From the NCBI GenBank assembly GCA_037577475.1, contig CM075184.1, positions 12,406,594 to 12,470,593 on the forward strand: a stretch of 64,000 bases of DNA. The letters are read 5' to 3'. The DNA is from Chaunax sp. Z400 (Eukaryota > Chordata > Actinopteri > Lophiiformes > Chaunacidae). Position 1 is the stretch's first letter. Every line of letters begins with the position of its first letter. A program made the translations under genes and the position numbers. The notes beneath the pieces are model-generated. The model worked only from the letters and a program-made list of their open reading frames with translations, did no database searches and had not been told where the DNA came from. Positions 50,201 to 61,187 of the stretch are shown piece after piece.

Positions 50201-52469
50201 TGGCAAATGTGCTGTGTTTATGATATCATCCATGATCAGCCCGTACACGTGATTAACAGTGTCACATGTACAGTATGTGCACATCTGAAGCAGCCATACA
50301 ACGTGGCAAACATTGCGCTCTATGCAATGCATTAAAACCAGTCCTTAAGAGACTCATATTTTCCATTTCAGAACTCCAGACTAACAGAAACACTGGTAGC
50401 ACTGGTCTTACCAATTTTCACAGTTTCTCACCCTTTTTTAACAGCATGGTGACTTTGTGTGTAGATGAACAGTTTTCTTGATTCCCTTTAAGTTCCAGAT
50501 CCACCGTTTTAGGTGTATACATATGCCAGTTTATTAACAACAGAGTAACTTTACAATACACCACCAGTTTTAAACAATTTCAAGGTGCTGCTAATCATGA
50601 GTCTTACACCCAAAATATTAACAATGATCATTATTGTTATTGTTGCTTCTTTGTTAAATAACATTTTGATTTGATGTATTATAACATGTCAAAATAGGTA
50701 ATAAAAAAAGAAAATTGCCTCGAGTGATCAGAATTTGCCAAGATGCTGAAAGAAAAGCCTGCCAGTAAAATCTACCTCAGAGAAGATTTTCATCCAGGCA
50801 TACAAGAATGAAATCTTCACCGATCGATATCAATAAAATTCAAGAAGTTGTGCTGAAGTTTTGGCTGGTTCCCAGCAATTCTGCAGAGTCGATGATGTCA
50901 TAGCCATACGCTAAATATCTCTGGAATGCTGCATGCTAGATGTTTGGATACTGCTGTGCCAGTCCAATGAGAGCTCAAGCGCGGTTTTACAAGTTTGGTA
51001 ATGCAGCTTTGAACTGTGGTGTCACTTTGGGGAATTTGAAAAATGATATTTTTCATGTTGCTGTTGTATTGTTCTTAGTATGGGTGATAGCTGTCCACTG
51101 GCAATCCCATGATCCCTTTAGAGGAGTCTGCCGACCAATCAGAGGCTGTGTGTGGCAGTTGATTTTACAATGCATTGGACAATGCAATAACAGGAGTTTG
51201 ATTCTCCTCTCCATAGATCGATACTATCAGGGCAGCATCTGAAATAATAATGAGTAGAATAGTGTAAATGTAATACTGTACATAATGTGTAGACTTTTCT
51301 TTGCACATGTGGGTAGCATGGTAAATGATGCAGTTAGGGGGCTCTCTGGCTCTGCAGGGCGATGCTTCATCCAGATGGGACCATTTGCACAATTAGAACC
51401 ACGTAAAATTCTACATCTCTACATTCCCTTTGTCTTATGGTAAACCATAAATGTTGGCTATTTGCACGGTAGTCTGAGCAAAGAGCTACACTTGAGAGCT
51501 CATCTCTGATCAAAAGACAGATGTAAAGCTGCAGTGCCAATCAAAACAGATAATATTAATAAAACAAGATTTGTGTCAAGAACAGCGTGTGTGCACTCCA
51601 TTTTATTCTCAACATTTGTACAGAATTTATTTGTCATTCATTTGTCACCGTCTGCTGGTTTCTGTCAAAATAGGCTAACGCCCACATCCAAACCCAAACA
51701 ATAAACCAACTGCTGCAAAATGGGAAACCAAACACACTCGATGTTCTTTCTCAGACAGGTGGATCCGTCTGTCTGATGATGGCAGCCTGTGCTGCAGGCT
51801 GTGTGGCCAGCGCCGTGATGATGTATGCACACCTGCCATGGCTCCTGGCTAGGAGTCTCACAGCTGAAACTAAGGGGGGGAGAGGGGAGAGGGGAGAGGG
51901 AAGGGTAGGACAGGCTGGTGGTAGTGACGAGGGGGAAAGGGAAAGAGGGTAGACGCCTTGAGGGGCAATTACGGGGGGATGGGGAGAAAAAGCAAAAGAG
52001 CTAGAGTGCTGTATCTATTATTTATGGTAGTTTGGTGTACAGAGAAAGAGATCTAATGTGGTTGCCAAGGTTGTAAATGCGTGTGTAATCGACAAAGACA
52101 GATTCTCTCACTGCGCCTCTTAAGCCTTTCCCGTTCACCGTCCTCCTCTGCATACCATCTCTCTCCTCTCTCCCAGTGCGTCCTCCCTCTGTTCCTCAAA
52201 ACAACAAACGTATTGGCCAGAGATTATCCTCGTACAACAGGTTGCGCAGAAGAGCCTCACACAATGAAATTACCGCTCATTAGTTGATGAAGGGATTAGT
52301 AGGTTAAAGAAAAACAAAGTGAACCCAATAAAATGGAATTGGAGCTTCTTGGTAATGTTGCCAATAAAGCTCTGATTCCAGCGATTAGATATGTTTCCAG
52401 TTTATTTAATAGAGTTTGGAACACATCGTATTTGCCAAAGTTTTAATTTGAACATTTTAACTTGTTATG

Positions 52470-52524
<55 letters not shown>

Positions 52525-54293
52525 AAACAGATATTCAGTCACTTGTGGGTGCAATAGAAATTATTTCCAAATATATTCACACTGAGCATGTTCTTCCAGA
52601 AATAGGCTGATAATGAGCAAAAGTGTCAAAAACTTCCAATAAATTTGTCAGGGTTTATTTGACAGTGTGACGACGATGCAGGCATCTTCACTCTGTATGT
52701 GTATGTGTTCAGTTTCCCGTCGATTCCACCCATCCACTAAACAGGCCTGCTGCGGGGTTTGATTTTTCAGTGGAAGGTCAACGCTTTGGCCTCACTAGAT
52801 GTTGGGAACAATGGGATATCAGGAAAAGAAAATGGCCTTTAATCAAGGACGAAATGCACCTAAGGGTAACGGAGAACCTATTCACCCACATCTTTGTAAC
52901 GCCATATGGCAATAAATTAGAGACTAACACAACTTAAAACTAATGTGTGGGGTTGCAGCAGGTACATGAAAAGAAGCCCTTTGGCCCAATACCAGCTGGG
53001 ACGGGCCAAATAACAGCACCACCATGACGAATTTAATACAATTACTCACATCGAGGTGTTGGGGGGTTGACAGAGAATGATGAAGCCAACATCAAACACG
53101 GAGCTGATAAATGGAAAACAGGGAGCGGCTGACCAGAGGAGGAGTCGGAGGGGGGAGAGCGGTGGAAAGAGGAGGGTAAGGCTGTTATTGATTGTACTGC
53201 CTGTGTTCTCGTTGTGGGGAGGATGACAAGGGGAGGGAGGATGATTTGTGAAGAATGGAGGGCAGGGTTTGCCCCGCGGGCAGCAGTTAAAGCATTGTGC
53301 CCCCTGAGAATGCACCGACTAGCCTCCGACGGGCTGCCCCATTGGTCACACTGAATATTTGATTGGCACACATAACCAGTTACTACTGCTCAAACCGTAG
53401 CCGACCCATCCCCCCTCAAATAAACACAACAATGCATCCAGGGCTGATTGAAATTCAAAAGCGAACGTTGACGCCACAGGCATAGACTGTGATGGCAGAG
53501 GGGGGCGGTGGCAGTTGTGGCTCGCTGGGGTCCTATAAAAAACAGATGCTAAATCACTTAACAACTCCTAAATTAGTTGCTTGCAAATCTGCTGGGAAAT
53601 GCGGAACCTAACAGTCTGAGGACAACACGAGAATGGGCAGCATGGTGCAAAGACTGGTGTGAAGCGTAATATATCACTCCAGGCTAAATGGACTCCAACA
53701 AAGGGAAGATGGCCTCACTGAAGCACAGTTCTTCACGTGCCACAATACAAATAAAGGACGTAAAGCTGCATCAAAAGTCAATAGAAGAAAAGACGAGAAG
53801 GCCAGTATCGTAAATGATGGCCCAACTGACAACCTGAAGGACTATCCCACCGCTCATCACCGGAACAGCCACAATCAATTTATCGAAATGAGGACATGAG
53901 CGGCAGACGACTGACATTGCCTTGTGTGTTCATCTCGTTTGGCTAAGGGAGGCTTTGCTGCAGGATTTATCACCACCTCTGATCTCATTTCCTTTTCATA
54001 TGCCACTAAATCCCAGGTAAGGCAGGCGTTTGGGATGATACAGGGAGAGTGGCCGGCCCACTCGGATTGGACTCCTGGAATTAATCTGGGAAAATCCTCA
54101 AAGCTAACCTGCTTAGTTGTCACTTAATCTGGGGTAAACCAAATATCAATTACACTAAGCACAAAATGTGGGCCAGATGACCACAGGTCCCTCATCCAAC
54201 TATGGCATAAGAAAAGAATTTGGCTCATTTGATTAATTTGTTTGTTGTTCTTTGTGTGTAATTGGCATATATTACCTTAAAGCAGATGCTCAT

Positions 54294-54325
<32 letters not shown>

Positions 54326-57107
54326 AGGGGGCATTAGTGCAAGACACACACACACCAATGTTTGTCTAATGAGTAGAGGGACTGGTAGTAAACATAACCT
54401 AAATCCCAGCAACACGACCAATCTTCTGTGAATGCAGGTCAGCTCAGATACGCTTACGGCCGACACTGAAGGACACAACAACTTTCCCCTGGAGGGCTTC
54501 TCAGGTGACAACTTAAGTAACACACTTACCGTCTGTGAGTCACGCTTACATTCCACCGAGATAAATGAGCATGTTGCACGGGATGGCAAGTAGTAAACAG
54601 GCCGACACTGCCATGGGCTTCACACAACAGGTGACGTGTTTGTGCTCCCATGTGCTATTTTCTCCCATCACATGCTTGCATAACTGTGCTACATGTCGCA
54701 CGTAGAGAAATGCAAGCCTGCGTTTAACAGTCATCAAACTGTGAGCCCCAATTTCACGCAAAATGGGTCAGTTGAGACATGAGCAGAACAGCCCGGAAGC
54801 TCAAGTTACGCAGTGAATTACTGCCTCATTAGCTACTTCTGGACCACACCTACTGTTTGCTGCTACCTTTGAGCTATTTTTGACTAAAGCAAGAGAAAAG
54901 TCTGCTTTTATCACCCAACCTAGTTTGGTCAATTAGGAACACAATGAGCATCCTGCACGCTCTTGTGTGAGTACAGTTCATTTCCTGCCTTTATTGTTAC
55001 AAGTGCTGGGCTCATTCAAACGTGGATGAAATGAGGGGAGGCCCAGACACTATTTACTCAGCAGGGAGAGACACGAGTCCCCTGCTTCCTAATGGCTTCC
55101 TGCATTTCACACAATTGTTTCCCCTCAGGAAATCTTATCGATACAGACTGCTGCCGCACTGACCACATTGAATGGAGGACGACTTCTTTTTTTTCCTTTT
55201 TTTTAAATGTTTTAAGATGTTAGATGATCTCTATGAATTTGATTTCCAAAGGAGCTCTGCAGTTAGTTTAGCACTAAATGCTTATATGCACAATGTACTT
55301 GTAAACAAGAGAGTTTCTGGCCAGCTTCTTCCTTTTGCTTTCGAGGGAGACGAGCCGTTTCCCCTTGCTTCTAGCCTCTGAAATGACATGAACCAAATGC
55401 ATCACAGCCACCTCCGTATGAAATGCACAGGAATGAAATTGCTATATAAGACAAGGATATAAGCGAACTTTCCAAAACGTATTCTTTTTATGGGCATTTA
55501 AATGGCCTGCTATATTAGATGAGTCCGATGGGACGCAGGATGATAATGGAACCAAACTCCACTCTAGATCAAATTTCCAAAACACAAGGTGATCTAGTGT
55601 CATTCAAATCTTCAGATCTACCAGTTGTATTTCTGATGCTACATATGAGAAGGGGTTAACACAGTTAAGCCTCAGCGGCATGCGTCAACCACAGGTATGT
55701 GTGGGACTGGCAGAAACAGCCCATAAAATCGGCACTCAACCTCCGTCTAGCATTCGAGGAATGTTCTGTGTGCACTTCACTGTCAGCGTTGAGCCAGGAG
55801 GGGCTATCCGCACCTCTTCTTTGAAGTCTAGGCTGGAGAAAGGCAAAATGAGAAAAGGCCAGTAATAGTCAACTAGAGCCAAGAGGCTAGCTATTGCGAG
55901 GTCAGCCAATTTCTTTCACATTAGAAATTAATTACCGATGTCGCCAGAGTGGGGGCCGAGCCGCGGCATAGCTAGGCAACCCATGCATCGCCCCATGGGG
56001 AGCACTTGAACCCCTGACCCCCCCACCACGGTTATTTGGGGCCAAAAGAGGTGCGTGACATGGCCTGGCCCAGAGACACTGCCCTGCCAGGCTGGGAATG
56101 CAGTGGCACTGTGGGGGGATTGGGAGAGGGACAAAGAAGGGGAAGAGGGGCTCCACCGCTTCAGGCCTCATTGGGCTGGAGAGCTTCATTATTAAGTCCC
56201 CTGTCACTCTGCAACAAAAAAGCACCCCATGGACTTGCAGTAGCTAATAAAACCACCAACCTTTATAACTATAGACCACTTCTGACATCTTCTTTTGAGA
56301 AGAAATAAAAGTGTGCAACTTGGTCCCCAGCTTAATTAAAGTATTCACATCTTTCAGCTGAATGAACTGTTGCTTCCCGCTGAACATGTCCTGGTGAGTA
56401 GAGCCCAAACCGACCTGAATAAAGCCCCTTTCACACCTGTTTAATTAGATAACGTTGGGTGAAATTTGAATTTGAAGTTGCTGCCTTTCACTACAATATT
56501 ACATGGCATGTGGCACAAACAGATGCAGGATGTACTTGAGTATCTTGCTGTGTGCGAGGGCGTGTTTGAGTGCTCTTTGAGTGAATTTGTTGAGCAGGTG
56601 CCCTGAAAGCTTGATTGACATACTTATGCACTCAAGACTAATTCAGAACACTCCATGTAAATAACGTATGAAAGCAAAAAAAACAAAAAACATTTTGCTT
56701 TTCTCCCAAATCAGTAATTTGATCCGTTGGATGGTTGGTTGCAGAGAAAAGGTTATACAAGAACCGAAACATACATGTTTTACATAAAATTTTTATTTTA
56801 GAGATGCTTTCATTTCATTTTCAGTCACAATATATAGTTAAATAATATTAGAACGAATGCATTCACAAAGCAGTGTGCAAATGTTGTTGTTTTTTTTAAA
56901 GGATTGCATTGCATTCAATATCCGTTTAACAGTTTGGCTCTTCCAGAGGGTTTCTTTTCCAATATTAGTTTGAAGTTTTAACGATTGAACATGAGAAGCT
57001 TTCATCTTAGAAATTATAGAGTATAGAAAGAAATTTTAAAAAATGGCTGACAAGTGCCATAAAATATATAATACATTATATTTTGATTCCCAGTTTCTCT
57101 ATCGTTA
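47250..57107. other. Intronic sequence, repeat-poor, nothing specific recognised
   Basis: Nearly 10 kb with only the TC/AC compound array, a GGGGAGA short tandem at 51878-51900 and a GGA-rich stretch at 54295-54330. A GC-rich, CpG-containing patch lies at 55935-56050. No frame resembles a known protein. Confidence 0.45.
52472..52524. repeat. Compound (TC)n(AC)n microsatellite
   Basis: TC array to 52505 passing directly into CA to 52524. Confidence 0.95.
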
Positions 57108-57480
57108 GCTAAAGTCTGACCTCAAAGGTTTAATGTACTCAGTCCTCTTAGTCCAAAGCTGGAAAAATGTATCTTTCTGGATTTTGAGGGAAAACGACAA
57201 TCTTTCCATTGTTTACATTTCATATATTATTTCTATTCATTCCTCAATGGTGGGTGGCTCTGATTTTAGCCACTTCCTTGTGACGGCCTTTACATCCACA
57301 CCGAAAAATTTAATGTGAATAATTTTGCGGAATAGTGGATCCAACCAAATAAACATGGTCATTCCATTGGTTATTACTTCAGGTTCCAGTTGTGTGTACC
57401 CACACAGCCTGGTTATGAAAAGGGAGCATTTTCCATGCAGCTGCACTTCACCACCTGTCAACTCTATTTAGCTGGATTCC
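57108..57480 (-). pseudogene. Decayed L1/Tx1-type LINE ORF2 C-terminus
   Basis: The minus-strand frame reads KAVTRKWLKSEPPTIEE, stop, IEIIYEM, stop, TMERLSFSLKIQKDTFFQLW, then EYIKP. This is the characteristic end of ORF2 in fish L1/Tx1-type elements (a (K)AITRKWLK-PPT-EEW, Y-MERLTFSLR, F--W-KW pattern). Two in-frame stops replace what look like a Trp and another codon. The endonuclease and reverse transcriptase domains are missing. The 3' end is on the low-coordinate side; a SINE in the same orientation lies just beyond the other end. Confidence 0.7.
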
Positions 57481-57554
57481 TTACTGACAAGTAGTAACAA
57501 AATTAAATTTGTCAACAACAATTTTTATCATATTTTTTAAAGTTATACTTTGGG

Positions 57555-57706
57555 GTTTTTTATGGCCTTTCTTGGTTCGGATAGGACAGCTGAAGGGGAG
57601 ACAGGAAACGTGGGAGAGAATGAGGAGAAGGGGTAAGACATGCAGCAAAGGGGGCCAGAGGCGGAGTCCAACCCGGCCGCCACTAGAGGACTCGGCCTGC
57701 GCACAC
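57555..57706 (-). repeat. tRNA-derived SINE, copy 3
   Basis: Minus-strand orientation. It shares with copies 1 and 2 the block CAGCTG-AGGGGAGACAGGAAA (as read on the plus strand), the cytosine-rich centre and the AGTCCTCTAGTGGCGGC head. The B-box region reads GGGTTGGACTCC, one or two changes from consensus. It lies immediately upstream, in minus-strand sense, of a LINE ORF2 remnant. Confidence 0.7.
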
Positions 57707-58606
57707 ATTTTTTTTTATCATTAACTGCTCATTTGAGCCTCTTATCAAGCAAAAGAGTAAATGAAAAAAACATTTGCTGGTTCAAACTTCTGAAATTTGA
57801 GGGTTTTATTTTATTTTCTCTAGTACTTTTGAAATATTTTTGACTTTCATACAGTTGGTCACACAAATAAAGCAAATGAAAGATGTCAGTGTGGGAGTTC
57901 TGACTTTATGGACTTAATTAATAATAATAAAAAAGTACAAGTGACCAACAATGGATATAATTGTTGTTCTAGTGGCAGTTTGGTTACAGAAAAAGCATTA
58001 AAATCTGGCCTGGAATTAAAACTTAATTACTGTGTGTCATTCACCTCATCCCAGCATGATTGAAGGGTGGAGATAAATGAACAGACGCGTTTAGCTGTAG
58101 TCATTAATGTTCTTCTCCTTGTGTTCTTGATGGGACACCTCATTAAGAATCTGTTGGGAGCAGCTGGCTAGCTATCCCATCCCATTACTGCTCCACCACG
58201 CCAAAACCTCTGCCACTGGCCCTCCCACCCTTCCCCCACTCAAACACGTCCCCCGTGTCTCATATGACATCTGTGTCTCGGGGTCCTGTGATGGAATGCT
58301 ATGCCTCCGCAGGTGCTCCCTGCTGGCTGCCATCCATTTTTGCAACCATGCTGGTGTTTGTGGCTGAGCAACCCGTCACAGGCTGAGAAGTAGGGTGGGT
58401 GGAGTCAAGGTTCAACGGACAATGGTTAAGAAATCAGTGGGATCTGATGCAGCGGCGTTCCATTACTGGCCACTGTGTGGACTTCAAGGTGGAAGAATCC
58501 TCGCCTTCCACCTGCTTGTCCACCGCCAAACTCATCCTCCTCTTCTTCCTCCATGTTCGACAGAGGAAGGTCATGTGTGTGTCTAGACAGAGCTCAAGAG
58601 ACTATA

Positions 58607-59092
58607 GTCCCATTTCCACTGCGTAGTACCGGTTCTACTTGACTCTACTCGGCTTTTTCGCGATTCCAGTAGGTAAAAAGTACCTGGTACTACTTTTTTA
58701 GTATCGCCTCCATTGTGGTTCCAACCTAGCCGAGCAGACACTAAAAGGTCACGGGAAACGTTACAGACCACTGATTGGTCAATGCCCGTCATGCACGGAG
58801 TATCCTGCACAGCACAAATCAATGGCCGCCACACTCAAACAGTGAAGCTACTTTAGCGACCGTAACTTTTTTTTTATTGCAGCCGCTATATTGAAGAGGT
58901 GCAGACGTTCCTGTCTTTAACAGCTGATGAGAGGATCTAGAGAGGTGTGTGTCGCGTTGAATACGACGCCACGGCAGTTGTAGGCGGCGACCATCTACCC
59001 TGAGGAGGTACTATCCCGTCATGAAAACGACCTGCAGAAAAGCACCTGATACCAAGCAGAATCAAGTCTGTACTACGCAGTAGAAATGTGGC
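58607..59092 (+). mobile_element. PIF/Harbinger-like MITE, complete copy
   Basis: About 486 bp with terminal inverted repeats: the left end reads CCCATTTCCACTGCGTAGTA and the reverse complement of the right end reads GCCACATTTCTACTGCGTAG. A TTA follows the right end, as expected for the 3-bp TWA target sites of PIF/Harbinger elements; the left flank ATA is an imperfect match. Internal frames include a short stretch (RYIEEVQTFLSL, then ADERI) that I recall from the Myb-like protein of fish Harbinger elements. No transposase. Confidence 0.62.
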
Positions 59093-60603
59093 TTATGTCA
59101 TCCCAGATGCTGCTTTCAGGTTCTGTATGGCTTCATCCAACAGCAATTGAAACCCAGCTGTAGTGTTGGAGTGTTTATGGCATGGTTCCAAAGTAAGTGA
59201 AGTAAGTGAATAAAATTATTCTAGCCATTGCAGTCATTCCCAGAATGTCTTCAACGGTGCAATTAAGAGAAATGCCCTCAGTAACAATGTCACAATTGTG
59301 CAATGTTCTTCTCTATTGTGCAAGCCTGTCAGTTATCTAAGTTCCCACAATTTTGAGTTCCATTAAACAGGCACCAGAGAGTATCGTTTCTCAAAAAGGT
59401 CAAGCACTACAATCTAAATGACTATTTTTATTGCTACAGTTGTTCGGGTGTAGTCCTCACGCTAAAAATGCAAACCCCTTCACAGGACAAACCAGTTTAA
59501 AGACAACTTTTTCATTTTAAGATATTGAATGCAGGTCTTTTGTTATCTATAAATCCTTATTAATAAAAACTTATCCACAAGCTCCTGTTGTCTAGTGTTT
59601 AATAATAAAAAGAAGCCCCAACACCATCACTTACAGTTTCTTCACCGTGACTGTACTCTCATTCAAACGTAAAGGCTTAATCAGCATTTTCTATGGCCGA
59701 GCTCAAGCTTATTTTGCTTGAGAATTTAAAAAGGAGAAACGCCATCATCTTTCCTTTCAGGGGACGCATACGTTCAACTGTGGGCCGAGACAGCGGAATC
59801 CAAAGAGACAGCCAATTCCATTACATCACGGCAGTGTATTAAAAAGGCTTTAAGCGGTAATTTCATCATTCATCTGGCTCCCTTGACCTCCGTCAGATTC
59901 AGATGTGCTCAGAGTTGAGGAGGAACTGGCTGCAATAACACAGTGAGAAGTCTCTGCAGTCAGTGGAGCCCTATGGCAAAAGGGAGCTCCTAACGACACA
60001 AAGGAGCCTCTATCTGATGCTGAACTTTTCAAAGAATCGTTTCAGCAGCAGAAACATTCGTTAATACCAGGAAACTTTTTTCAAGGGGTCACCATAGCAG
60101 CAGGTGAAATCAAAACAAAACCTGGGAGGTTGGCTCAAGAGGCTCAAAGAAGATCTGAGACCCTGGTTGATATAAGAGCGCAGAGCCTCAACTCTAAGTC
60201 CTAAATTGTTTAAACTTAATGTTCAACAATCCAGAACGCTGCTGTGGTTTGCAGGCCATGGAAAAGTACTGTGTAGGACAAAAAAAAGACAAATGACACC
60301 ATCTTCTATTCTTACCGAGTCCTAAATTGGTTTCTCTTATTTCCACTACAGAACCCAGACAGATCAGTTTGTGGATTGTAAAAGAGACCAAGAAAAGGAT
60401 GGGGAAAAAAAAAAAGAAAAGAAAAAACTCAAGCAGAATTGCTCTGGCTCTAATGCTCAAAGTTGCAGCAGCTCATTATCTATTGAAAAGATGCCTTAAT
60501 TAGAAATCTTGGTTGGATCACTGGTATTTAATTGGGTTACTGCATATGTGGCATTTATGAAAGTTAAGATTTATCTCAACAGGGCTCGCGAGCACACAAG
60601 TCA

Positions 60604-60630
60604 CTGATGTTTCCCAGCTGGAAACATCAG
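60604..60630. repeat. Exact palindrome with 11-bp arms
   Basis: Arms CTGATGTTTCC and GGAAACATCAG are perfectly complementary around a 5-base centre CAGCT. It lies four bases before the TTAA of the piggyBac-like element. It could form a short hairpin or be a symmetric protein-binding site; function unknown. Confidence 0.8.
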
Positions 60631-60637
60631 TTTTTAA

Positions 60638-61183
60638 CCCTCCTGTTGTGTTCACTTCCTGTTAACTAGTTTGGTGTTCTGTTTCAAAAAATGACAGCTC
60701 CGTTCTACCTGATTATAAATCCATAAAAACACATGTATTATCACCTAATGTTGTGTTTCATCTCTTTATCAACTCAAGTTCTTGTGAACATCACAGGTTT
60801 TGAACTTCCATTTGCTATTTATTGCCTGTAGGCCTCACTGACCTGAGCTCATATCACTTGGCCATCATGATACCACAGAATGAACTGTGAGCCTCTAAAA
60901 AGCTTTATACACCAGAGCTGTGAGAAAGTTGTTTATATCATTGAAACAATGTTGTGGTTGTTTTTGACAATTTCCAACTGGTTTGGTTCCCATGGGGTCA
61001 AAATTCTATTGGGGATGGGTTCCCGTGGGGGTTGCCATGGAAGCCAAAAAGGGGCGTTACTAAGTTCAAAACACCCAAAATTTAATAAAAATTCTCAAAA
61101 TATATTTTGTGTGAAATTAACTAGATGTTTTTAGAGAGAAAACTTTTAAATGGTTCAGATTTGACCGGAACACAACAGAAGGG
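60638..61183. mobile_element. piggyBac-like non-autonomous element (TTAA type)
   Basis: The left end is TTAA (60634-60637) then CCCTCCTGTTGTGTTC. The right end, reverse-complemented, is CCCTTCTGTTGTGTTCCGGT, giving matched termini over about 16 bases with one mismatch. The right flank reads TTCA, a one-base change from TTAA. Length 546 bp, AT-rich, no transposase frame. TTAA target use and the CCCT start fit piggyBac-type MITEs. Confidence 0.65.
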
Positions 61184-61187
61184 TTCA

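Noticed and set aside
53042..53371. 109-codon minus-strand frame in a GC-richer area
   Set aside because: Low-complexity Pro/Ser composition, an overlapping frame of similar length, and no recognisable domain or splice sites.
55932..56225. 97-codon minus-strand frame in a CpG-containing patch, considered as exon 1 of neogenin
   Set aside because: No signal peptide-like start and no fitting donor; overlapping frames on both strands are equally open.
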